Made by a program: the position numbers and the translations under genes | The notes under the pieces: generated by a model | Told to the model about the DNA's origin: nothing | Database searches by the model: none | What the model saw: only the letters and a program-made list of their open reading frames with translations | NCBI GenBank assembly: GCA_024362935.1 | Contig: JANCRA010000118.1 | Location: 534,134 to 598,133 of the forward strand | Reading direction: 5' to 3' | Source: Setophaga petechia | Lineage: Eukaryota; Chordata; Aves; Passeriformes; Parulidae | DNA length: 64,000 nt | In this document: piece after piece, positions 36,001 through 48,000 of the stretch | Numbering within the stretch: the stretch's first letter is position 1 | Layout: each line of letters begins with the position of its first letter

Positions 36001-39000
36001 CCAGGAGGGAAAGCTGCTCCCAGGCAAAGGCTGAGCAGGAGCTCTGTGGATATAAAACATCACCCTCACACCCAAAGCAGCTGCCAAATACCACCCTAAA
36101 CCCCCTCACATGGCATTTGGAGGTGTCCCCTGCACCCCAAAGCTGCAGAGCTGGGGAGAGATCCCCCCAACCCTCCCTGGGGTGAAAATTCCTGCTCTTC
36201 TCTGAGAGATTCTGAAGATCCTTCAACACTTCACTGCTGGTTCCTTTATTTGCCTTTCAGCCTCTAAATAATTTCCAGCTCAGAGCTGTGAGCCAAAAGC
36301 CCTCTGGGTTTTTTAATTCTTCAGTTTGTAGCCTGGGGTATTTAATATTTCAGGCCTTGGTTCCCCCAAACTCACAACCCACAGTGCCTGGTGGCTGCAG
36401 GAACTGCAAAGAGAGATAAAAATGGGTGTTAAAAGGGAAAAGAGGGTTAATTCCAGCTGTGTGCAATAATTCCTGCACAGACACAATTCTTTGTGCCAGG
36501 TTGAACCCTCCCTTAGGGGTGTGATGGAGTTGGCACATCTTTTGGGGATGTGGTGATTCCTTTTTCATTTTTATCTTTTTCAGCTGATATCACCACCAGT
36601 TTCCTGCTGATCCTCATGTTGTTTGTCATCAGCTTCCACCTCCTGCTCGGGGTGCTCAAGGTACGTTCCCCACAAATGACACTCAGGGTTTGGATGGTGA
36701 TCACTGGAATTGTGATCAAAAAAAGCAGGAACGCCACCCAGAATCACACAGGGAAAAAAGGCAAATAAAAATCCCAGAATCACAGAATCACACAGGAAGA
36801 AAAGGTAGATAGAAATCCCAGAAACACAAAATCACACAGGGACATAAGGCAGATAAAAATCCCAGAATCATACAGGAAAAAAGGTGGATAAAAAAAATCC
36901 CAGAATCACAAAAAAACACACAGGGAAAAAAGGCAGATAAAAATCCCAGAATCATACAGGAAAAAAGGTGGATAAAAAAATCCCAGAATCACCAAAAAAC
37001 ACACAGGGAAAAAAGGCAGATAAAAATCCCAGGATCCGAGAATCACACAGGAAAAAAGGCACATAAAAATCCCACAATCACAAAAATCACATGGAAAAAA
37101 AGTCAGATAAAAATCCCAGAATCACAGAATCACACAGGGAAAAAAGGCAGATAAAATTTCCACAATCACACAAGAAAAAAGGCAGATAGAAATCTCAGTA
37201 TTACACAATCACACAGGAAAAAAGGCAGACAAAAATCCCAGAATGACAAAATCACGCAGGAAAAAAGGCAGATAGAAATCTCAGTATTACAGAATCACAC
37301 AGGAAAAAAGGCAGATAAAAATGTCTCCTGGTTGCAGAGGGGGAGAGGGACTGGTTTGAAGCCCCAGGTTCCTGGGAAAAGCTTCAAACACCCAGATTTA
37401 CCAAATCTGGGCAGCATTTCTATCAGGGCTATGTTTGGTGTTAAATGAAGGAGATTTTATGATTTTGAAAGGTTTTCTTGCCTAATTTCCTTTCCCTGTT
37501 GCAAGTCAGGTGCTGTGAGAGAGCTGTCACTGCCCTGCTGCAGCGGGGGCTCCTTTCCCAGGGCAAGGGGAGGAATGAACAGGCCTGGGGCTGGAAACCC
37601 CAGGGATGCAATGGCAGATTGAGCATTCAACACCCCCAAATAACCCATTCTCCCTCTGCAGAGGTGAATTTCAGGGACAGTGGGATGACAGCTCTGATGG
37701 GAAGTTCCAGTGTCACAGAGTGAGAATTCACAGGAATTTTCCAAAGAGGTGAAGAAAATCAGCTTTGAGGATTCTCTCTGAATTGGTTGTCACTGAAATC
37801 AGAAATTCCAGGGAAGTGTTAATTCTTGGAGCACCATCTAAGTCCTTCCAGGTGTTGCCAGCTGGTCTCATTTCCCACTTGGAATGAAAATAACCATGAT
37901 ATATCATGGATATATAATAAATAACCAACACTGCTTTTCCTCCTCAGATGAGGGAGAGGCTCCTGATTCCCTTCCTGGCCCTGCAAGTCATCGATTTCCT
38001 CCTGAGCCTCCTGACCATGTTCAGCTCCTACATCCAGGTGCCAGCCATCATCTCCGTGTCCTCCCTGGGCCACACGGTGGGTGACAGCTCCTGCTCCTGG
38101 GGGCTCTGGGTGGGTGACAGCTCCTGCTCCTGGGGGCTCTGGGTGGGTGACAGCTCCTGCTCCTGGGGGCTCTGGGTGGGTGACAGCTCCTGCTCCTTGT
38201 TGGAGCCCTGGTCACTGAGAATTGGAGACTTTCTGTGCTGCCAGGCACTGACCCCCAGAGAGCACTGCCTTTGAGGGAGGTGGCTCTGGGTGTGCCCCCA
38301 CCAGGAGGGGTTTGCTGGTGGTGCCTCAGGTTCAGCTTTTCTATTTTTCAGATTCTGTGAGGTTTGGTGTGTGGGCATGGGCTTCATATTGGGGGATGGT
38401 GAGCTCTGTGCACAGAGTAGGGAGACAAAACAATTCCTGCTCCAGCTGGGCACCAAGGACAAATGATCCAAATCTCAGCCCAAGAGCACAAACACCGTGG
38501 GCTGGAGAGAGAAAAACAAGGATGGGACTGCATGGGCTAAAGCTGGGATGGGACAATTAACTAAAATATACAAATGGATCAGAACTTACAAAAGTGAGAG
38601 ACCCCGTGACCTCACCCATTTTTGTGGCCATTTTGGGTTGTGCTGCCCAAGGTGGATCCACTGAGACCTCTTAATAAATCCCTGCTTTATTCCTCAGCTC
38701 TGCCTAGTCTGTTCTAGGTCAGCCTTCACAAGGCACCACTGGACATAAACTGACATTGTCACTGCCCTGCCCAGAGGCTTCTGTGGAGCTCGGTGAAGCC
38801 CCACAAACAGTTTGCTCACTCTCTGGGCCAGCAGAAGGGAAGCTTTGGGCTGAATTTAAGGGAATTTAGTGGCTTAGACTCCATGTGAACCAGCCACAGG
38901 CTCTGTGTAAAGTGTGAATAACGTGCAGAAGTGACCCAATCCTGTGATTGTAACCCAATTCCTGTCCCCCCAGCAGGGCCACTCCAGGACTCCCCTGCTG

Positions 39001-42000
39001 GCACTGCAGCTGCTGGATTTCTGCCTGAGCATCCTCACCCTGTGCAGCTCCTACATGGAGGTGCCCACCTTCCTCAGCCTCAAGCCCGTGGAGAGTGGGG
39101 TAGGTCTGGAGCCAGCTCTGCTCATTTCCCACCCTGGAACTCCTATAAATTCCCATTCCATGGCTGTGCAGCTCCTCTGGAGCATCCAGAACTGCTCAGT
39201 CTGACAACAAACAGGGTTTTCTGTGCTCTCCCCAGCACTGCTCCTGACTAACAGCTCCCGTGTTCCTCAAAAATACACCTTGTTTCTCCTTGTAGGAATC
39301 TGATGGATGCAAATTGCACAGCAAAGTGATTCAGGTGGAGCTGCCTGCATGGAAAATGACTCAAATTTCATCTTTATTAAACAGCCATATTCAATAAGTC
39401 CCACCCCAGTGTTGTTATCAACAGATGGAATCACATTCCTAGGGAAGGATGGAGACACTGATTTAAGGCCCTGAGATCACAGTCCCAAGTTTCTCCCTCC
39501 AGACAAAAAAACCAGGAAAATCCCAGGCTGGTGGCAAAAGTGGAAATTAAAATTTTAAAAGTTCATTTTAACAGGGCTTTGCCCAGAGAGTGTAAACAGC
39601 AGGTGGAAAACAATATCCCTGTGATCCTGCTGCCAGTGAAAATCCCTCATTCCTTGCTCTGCCTGAACCTTGAACCCTTCTCTGTGGGTGCCCCTGGCAG
39701 AGGGAACGAGCGCTCTGGGCTGAGACCTGAATGGTTTGGGCTGAGACCTGAATGGTTTGGGCTGAGACCTGAGTGGTGTGGGCTGAGACCTGAATGCTTT
39801 GGGCTGAGACCTGAGTAGTTTGGGCTGAGACCTGAGTTGTTTGGGCTGAGACCTGAGTTGTTTGGGCTAAGATCTTCTCTCTTTCCCCCCAGGGCTCTCT
39901 GCCAGCCCTGGAGAAGCTGCCAGCAGAGGAATATGCCAAAGTGATGATCTCCTTCACCATCGCCTTCGTGGCTGTGCTCATCCTCAAGGTAAAAGGCTCT
40001 GAAGTGAGGCTTGCCAAGGAAACTCAGCTTTAATTCTCTCCCACATCTGCCTTGTAGGGCTCTCCTCGGGTGTGGGAAACTTTGAGATGGGAAATGCTGA
40101 TGTAGAAATGTTGGGATCATTAGTTTGTCAGAGTGACTTCGAGAAAAGTTTAAAGTTTGTTTTTTCAGCCTGGTGCTTAAAGAAGGAGTCAGAGTTCTTC
40201 ATTTCTCAGTTTCAACGTTGTTTATTTTATCTTATTTATAAAAAATTTTCTCTTGCCTTGCTGAGGTCAGCTCAGCAAGACAGTCTGAAGCACACTGCTT
40301 GCTCTCGGGGTGGTGTTATGTCTTTATACTACAAACTACCTGTGCAATGTTTACAATTACTTCTTAATGCTCATTACTTATGTTAGACAGTGAGCTTTTA
40401 CTCTAAACTAATCTGTAAGTGCCAACATCACTACAGAAGATGGAGGCTAAGAAGAAGAAGGAGAAAGGCTGGACACACTTAGTTCTCTCTATGTTGCTTC
40501 TATAACTTTCTTGTATTAAAATCTTAAAATGCATATTTCACTCTGTGATAACTTCACTAATATTCTACTTAAACTGTTGTGGCTTACTGATCTTCATAGA
40601 AGGTTGGAAATTTGCTCTATGGGTCACAATCAAACTCACAGAGGCATTTTGGGCTCTGTGCCAGGGTCTCTGAGCCCCCTGGCAGGGTCTGGGCTGCTCA
40701 GGACAGCCAGAGGGATGTGCTGGGTCTCAACATAGAAATGCCATGGAATAGGGCAGGCACTGTTGAGAGAGAAATGGAACTAGAAACAAGTTTTAAAGGA
40801 TGGCCTTGCAAATAAGGCTGGATACTTTGGAGAAATAGAACTGTGAAAGATGCATTGTAGTGGGACCCATGAGGGGTAATTTTAGATGATTGGCTTTAAG
40901 GCATTTATAGCACGGTGTGGTTAAAGCTGATAATCCAAGAAACACTTATATTTATTAATTAGGTAATAGTTGGCTTCTGATTGTAATGGTGTGAATTATA
41001 ACATCTGTATTGTCTCACCCTTTTTATGAGACTGAAAATAAAATGGAAATTTTTAAAACATCTCTCAGTTACCCCATCTCAAGGTCAGAAAAAAAGCTTA
41101 ACCCAACACTCAGGCACAGTGGGAGCTGTGCCTCCGTGTGGTTTATCCAAACCCCTGCCTTTGCTCCTCTGTGTGAGTTACCAAGCAAAATCCCTCTTAC
41201 AGCCCCAAATGATCACTGTCCATTCCTGTCTAGAAGGAGAAAAAGGTTGAAAAAAACCACAGCAAAGTCCTCTGCTGTAAAGTGCCCAAATAAATGAGAT
41301 TACTGGGCAGCAGGTGAGATCTTTCACGGGGTGAGTGGCTGTGTCCTCTCTGATGGGAACAGGATTCTCCACCCTGACACTCCCAAAGTTCATTAAAACC
41401 AGGAGCTAAACCCTGCTGGTGCCTCAGGAAGCTCCACTAGAGAGGGATTTTATTCTTTTATTGCTTCAGTGGCTCAGAGAACTGATTTTTCACCTTCAGC
41501 CCCAAGAAGAAAACCAGAATCTTGCAGGTGCTTGGACAGAAAGTGCTGCTTGTGAGCTGGAAACCGTTTTATATTCCAAGCCCTCCAGGTGGGCCAGATA
41601 AGCCAGTGGGGAGTGTGAAGAGTTTTGTGTGGATGCATTTAAAGCTTTGAAATCTCCTTTAATATTCACATGGAGCGTGCAGCTGGAGCAAAGATAACCC
41701 CAAGCCCCAGCTGGCAGGAATCTCCCTGACCTGGCACATGGATTAATTGGAATTTTCCACAGCTTTACCCACAAAATGCTGGAATTTCAATGGGTTTTTG
41801 TGCTGGGGTTGTAACAGGAGGGGTGGGGTGGGATAATAAATCCCCAAAAAGCCATCAGGATCCCCTGTTGATGGTGGTCACAGGGGTTTTTAGAGGATGG
41901 AAGAGACAGGATCTTGATTCCATTATCAGAAGGCTTCATTTATTATCTTATGATATATATATAACATTATAACTATACTACATAGAGATAGAAAAGGAAA

Positions 42001-45000
42001 GGCTTCTTCAGAAGCTGGCTATGCTAAGAAAAGAGAGGAAAGAATGAATAACCAAGGTCTGTGTCTCGGCAGAGAGCGAGAGCAGCTCCACCATGAGTGG
42101 TCAGTAAATCCAAACATCTACAGGGGACCAACCACGGGTGGACCTGTTGCATTCCACAGCAGCAGATAATAATTGTTTACATTTGTTACTGAGCTTCTCA
42201 GCTCTAGCAGGAAAAGTCCTACAGAAAGGATTTTTCACAAAGGATGTCTGCGACAATCCCCATCCTTTAATCCCAGTGCCAACCCCTCTCCTATCCATGG
42301 GTAAAATCCCATGGAATTCTCTCCCTGCAGCCTCCTGGCTCAGAGCAGCCTGGGGCTGGTTCTGCATTATCTGTGGTGGCAGAATAAGTTCAAAATTCCA
42401 TGGAAAAAATATTCCAAGGACAGTGTGGGGCTGGGTGTTTGCTGCCTGTAGGGCTCTGACAGGATCTGTTGTTTAAAATTCCTCAGACAAATTCCTCCAA
42501 GGGCAGGGTGATGCTGCCACCAGGGCAATTCCACTCTGCAGCCATGAGTGATCCTAAATCCATGGGGTGAGGTGGGCTGGAGGCACCTTTGGGGTCATCC
42601 CACTTCCACTGTCCCAGGTGCTCCAGCCTGGCCTTGGACACCTCCAGGGATGGCAGGTGGGCAAATATTCCAATAATTTTTACCTCACTTTGGAATCATA
42701 CAGACCTCCAGCACCACGGGGATAAGAAAGCAGAAATGAGGAGAATAAAACATTCCTTGTGATTTTGATCTACTTCAAAACCAAAATTGGGAAGTGCATT
42801 CCTTGTTGTATGACTTTAATTTATTTCAAAATGAAAATGGGGGAAGGCATTCCTTCAATGTATGATTTTGATGTATTTTAAAACCAAAATCAAGGAATGC
42901 AGTCCTTCACTGAGTGATTTTTATTTATGTCAAAACCAAAATTGATGAATGCATTCCTCTGTTGTATGATTTTAGTTCAAAACAAAAATTAGAGAATGAA
43001 GTCCTTTGTATGATTTTATTTCAGAACCAAAATCAGGGAGTGCATTCTTTTGCTGTGTAGTTTTAATTTCAAAACCAAAATCAGGGAGTGCATTCCTTTG
43101 CTGTGTAGTTTTAATTTCAATACCAAAATCAGGGAGTGCATTCTTTTGCTGTGTAGTTTTAATTTCAAAACCAAAATCAGGGAGTGCATTCCTTTGCTAT
43201 GGAGTTTTTATCCATTTCTTAGATTTATTTTTCAGATTTTTCAGATTTCTAGGGTTTTTTCCATGGATGAATGGAGGTTTCTACCCAGTTTCTATGGCAG
43301 CTCCAGGTTTGCTCTCAGGATAAAGAGGTGTTGGAAGCAGGAAGGGTTTTGCAACATTCCCAAAAGATGCTCAAAGTTTGGATTTACCTCCGATCTCTGG
43401 AATGTTGAGATGGATTTTTTTCCCCTCAGATATTTCATTCATCTGTTTCTCTTTCTCTCGGCTTGGTGCCAACACAAAGAGCCCTCATTGTCCTGGGCAT
43501 GCTAAGCTGCACAGCCCTGGTTTGGGATCTGTGGCTCCCTGTGTTCCCTGAAAATCCCAACTGCTCCCAGGCCAACACAAACACCAGGCACACGACTGGA
43601 GCTGCCCAGAGCAGGGAAAATATTGATTTAACAGGGCCAGCCCCACAGACCCCACTTATTTCCCTGGGCCACAGCCCCTCAATCAGCCCTTTTTCCTCAG
43701 CAAATGGATAAATATCCATTTATTGCATGGATAAATATCCATTTATTGCATGGATAAACCCGTGGGGTGCCAGGAGGTCCTGTCAGGGAAGTGCAAAAAT
43801 GGGATTTTGCTGAATGAAGGGATTTTTGGGGCAGTTCTTGGATCTCTGTGGTGCCTTTGGTGTTTTCCTGAGGCATCAGACTTTGTAACTTGCACTGAAA
43901 AATGGCATCAAAGCCACGATTTCCTTTCCTACCTGGGGATATTGTGATCTCAGAGGTGTCTGATGTTGAGTTTTTAATGGATTTTATTTTTAATCCTTTT
44001 ATATTTACTGGATAATTTATCCCAGTCCCATTATTTTATGTTTAGCCATTTTATATTTACTGAATTTCCAGTCCCACCTCAGTATTTTGAATTCATAGAA
44101 TCCAGACTTCATAATATGCTCTGAAAAATGGCATCAAAGCCACAATTTCCTTTCCTACCTGGGGATATTGTGATCTCAGGGGTGTCCAGTGTTGTGTTTT
44201 AATGGATTTTATGTTTAATCCCTTTATGTTTAGTGGATTGTTGATCCCAGTCCCATCCCAGAGTTGGGATGGGATTATTTTATGTTTAATCATTTTATAT
44301 TTACTGGGTTTCCAGTTCCACCTCAATATTTTGAATTCATGGAATCCAGGCTTCATAACCTGCTCCGAAAAATGACACCAAGGCCACAATTTCCTTTCCT
44401 ACTTGGGGATATTGTGATCTCAGAGGTCTCAATGTTGTGTTTTAATGGATTTTATGTTTAATCACTTTTTATTTACTTATTTATTTTATTGATCCCAGTC
44501 CCATCCCAGCATTGTTCTGAAGCCATGGGAATAATCACTTTAATCAATTTATATTTTTATAAATTTATATTTACATTAATTAATCACTTTATATAACTTT
44601 TATTATTCTGGATCAATGGAATCCAGACTTTATAACCTGCTCTGAAAAATGACATCAAGGCCACGCTTTCCTTTCCTGCTCAGGATATTGTGCTCTCAGT
44701 ACTGAGTTTAATGGGGTTTGTGTTTAATCATTTCATATTTACCAAATTATTGATCCCAGCCCTACCCAGTGCTGCTCTGAATTCATGGAATCATCACATT
44801 CCCAGGGAAGGATGGAGACACTGATTTAAGGCCCTGGGATTGTGGTCCCAAACTTCTCTCTCCCAAGAAAAAAAACAGGAAAATCCCAGGCTGGTGGGAA
44901 AAGGGGCAATGCCCTCTTTGCCCTGCAGTGCCAAGGGAAAATGCCCTTTTCCTTCTCTGTTCCCCTTTTCCAGGCCTACATGTTCAAGTGTGTCCTGAGC

Positions 45001-48000
45001 TGCTTCAAGTTCATCAAAGCCAGCAGGAGGCAGGAGGTGAAAGTGGAGCCACACGCAGTGGAAAAGGTGAGGAAAAGTGAATTTACCCCTGAAAGTGGAA
45101 CCAAAACAATGGAAAAGGTGAGGAAAAGTGAATTCACCCCTGAAAGTGGAACCAAACCAGTGGAAAAGGTGAGGAAAAAATAATTTTTTTCCTGGAAGTA
45201 GAGCCACAGGCAGTGGAAAAGTGAATTTTCTCTGGGATAACCCAGCCCTGCAGCTCTGCCAACAGAATTCCTACAGCAAAGGGATCAGCCAAAAATCCCT
45301 GGGAACTGCACTTGCACTTCCACAAGAAGTGGAAAAGGGGCATAAAAGTGAATTTCTTCCTGAAAATGGACTCAAAAGCTGTGGGAGAGGTGGGAAAAGT
45401 GAATTTATTCTATGAGCAGGAATCCTTTAGGCTGGTGATCCTTATCTCTGCTTTTTTGGGATCTGAGAGAATTTCTGACTCTGCAAATCCCCAGTAGCAA
45501 GTGGTAATAATCAGCTTTTAATTACAATATATCCATTTAATTTCACTTCTTTATTTCTTGCATAAAATCTTTAAAATCAATGTGCGAGGAAGAGGAAACT
45601 CAGCCACAGCAGATAAAAGGGAATGGATTCCCTATGATCCCTGATCCAGGAATTTGGGGGCAATTCCCGCCAGACTTTGGTTTCCATAGCTAAACGTGTT
45701 TAAAATCAGCTTTTTATTCACTTTTCTTCTGAGAGGTTGGGATTCTCAGTGTTGTATGGATGGATGGGACACGGAATGCTGAGGGGATGGAATGCTGAGG
45801 GGATGGAATAGGGAATGCTGAGGGGTTGGAATGCTGAGGGGATGTGGAATGCTGAGGAATGGGGAATCTGAGGGATAGGGAATGGTGAGGGATGGAATGC
45901 TGAGGGATGGAATGCTAAGGGATGTGGAATGCTGAGGGTAGGGAATGCTGAGGGATAGGGAATGCTGAGGGGATGGAATGCTGAGGAATGTGGAATGCTA
46001 AGGGATGGAATGGTGAGGGATAGGGAATGCTGAGGGGATGTGGAATGGTGAGGAATGGGGAATGCTGGGGGATAGGGAATGGTGAGGGATAGGGAATACT
46101 GAGGATAGGGAATGCTGAGGGGATAGAATGGTGAGGGTAGGGAATGGTGAGGAATGGGGAATGCTGAGGGATAGGGAATGCTGAGGAATCGGGAATGCTG
46201 AGGGATAGGGAATGCTGAGGGGATAGGGAATGCTGAGGGGATGGAATGCTGAGGGTAGGGAATGCTGAGGGTAGGGAATGCTGAGGGATAGGGAATGCTG
46301 AGGGGATGGAATGCTGAGGGATAGGGAATGCTGAGGGGATGGAATGCTGAGGGTAGGGAATGCTGAGGGTAGGGAATGCTGAGGGATAGGGAATGGTGAG
46401 GAATGGGGAATGCTGAGGGGATGGAATGCTGAGGAAATGGAATGCTGAGGGATGTGGAATGCTGAGGGGATGGGAAATGCTGAGGAATCGGGAATGCTGG
46501 GGGATAGGGAATGGTGAGGAATGGGGAATGCTGAGGGGATGGAATAGGGAATGCTGAGGGATAGGGAATGCTGAGGGATAGGGAATGCTGAGGGGATGTG
46601 GAATGGTGAGGAATGGGGAATGCTGAGGGATAGGGAATGCTGAGGGGATGGAATGCTGAGGGTAGGGAATGCTGAGGGGATAGGGAATGCTGAGGGGTAA
46701 GGAATACTGAGAATAGGGAATGCTGAGGGATGGGGAATGCTGAGGGTAGGGAATGGTGAGGGATAGGGAATGCTGAGGAATGGGGAGTACTGGGGGATTG
46801 GGAATGCTGAGGGGATGGGGAATGCTGAGGAATCGGGAATGCTGGGGGATAGGGAATGGTGAGGGTTGTGGAATGCTGAGGGGATGGAATAGGGAATGCT
46901 GAGGGATAGGGAATGCTGAGGAGATGGAATGCTGAGGGTAGGGAATGCTGAGGGGATGGAATGCTGAGGGGTAAGGAATACTGAGAATAGGGAATGCTGA
47001 GGGATGGGGAATGCTGAGGGTAGGGAATGCTGAGGGGATAGGGAATGCTGAGGGTAGGGAATGCTGAGGGATATGGAATGCTGAGGAAATGGAATGCTAA
47101 GAGATAGGGAATGGAGAGAAATGGGGAGTACTGGGGGATAGGGAATGCTGAGGGGATGGGGAATGCTGAGGAATCGGGAATGCTGGGGGATAGGGAATGG
47201 TGAGGGATAGGGAATGCTGAGGGGATGGAATGCTGAGGGATAGGCAATGGTGAGGAATGGGGAATGCTGAGGGATGTGGAATGCTGAGGGTAGGGAATGC
47301 TGAGGGTAGGGAATGCTGAGGGGATGGAATGCTGAGGGGATGGAATGCTGAGGGGATGGGGAATGCTGAGGGGATGTGGAATGCTGGGGGATAGGGAATG
47401 GTGAGGGATGTGGAATGCTGAGGGATGTGGAATGCTGAGGGATGTGGAATGCTGAGGGGATGGAATGCTGAGGGGATGGAATGCTAAGGGATAGGGAATG
47501 CTGAGGGATGTGGAATGTTGTGGTTTGGCTTTTATCTCAGTCAATCTGCTGGGCCCTCCCTTGCCAGCAGTGTGCCCCAGCTGTGCCCCTCTGCAGAATT
47601 CCTCAGCTTTCCTTGGGAATGAGGCTGGGATTCACCACGTTCTGGAACCTTGGGCCATTCATTGTCCAAGGAACAGGGGCAGCGCTGGCACAGGGTGAAT
47701 CCAAACCCTTCTGGATTTCTGCCCTTTGTGCCCTAAATCCCAAGCAGTTCTTTATCCCTGCTTGGAACCAGGCAGAGGAACCATGATTTGCAGAAAAAAA
47801 ACAACTCTGTGATGTGTAAAAGTTGTAAAGTTGGTCTGATTTCTTTCAGGGTTGGACACATGCAGGACAGCTCCCCCAAAGGACATGTGTACCTCTGAGA
47901 ATTCCTGAGTCTCCTTTATCCCCTAACCTGTTGCATATGCATAAAGTTTCATGATAGGTTCATGCATATTTATTTCCTAGCTCCATTTCATATTAAAACT

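Larger units (their letters stand above)
29978..36583 (+). other. LAPTM5: LAPTM5 intron 2
   Basis: 6,606 bp. Contents are the 15-bp CCATGG satellite (30,470-31,665), the right copy of the exon 2 direct repeat (32,481-32,616), an ATCC microsatellite (32,678-32,850), a T/G-rich stretch with a 27-base T run (32,925-33,317), a tandem repeat (33,700-33,900) and a satellite block shared with intron 6 (34,300-34,710). 34,720-36,580 looks unique except for a possible CR1 scrap near 35,700-35,780. Confidence 0.85.
39989..44973 (+). other. LAPTM5: LAPTM5 intron 6
   Basis: 4,985 bp. Three LTR-type insertions (40,109-40,732, 40,761-41,110 and 41,866-42,255), a small antisense CR1 scrap, a 48-bp minisatellite and the intron 2-like satellite fill most of it. 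41,118-41,859 and 43,215-43,850 show nothing recognisable, apart from a short ATGGATAAATATCCAT palindrome repeated near 43,702-43,755. Confidence 0.85.

Noticed and set aside
36765..37330. Regularly spaced repeats reminiscent of a CRISPR array
   Set aside because: Spacers are not unique, units vary in length, and the host is a vertebrate intron; it is a minisatellite.
45718..47544. 608-codon minus-strand frame, Ser/Pro/His-rich
   Set aside because: Entirely minisatellite inside LAPTM5 intron 7, with no homology, splice sites or promoter.
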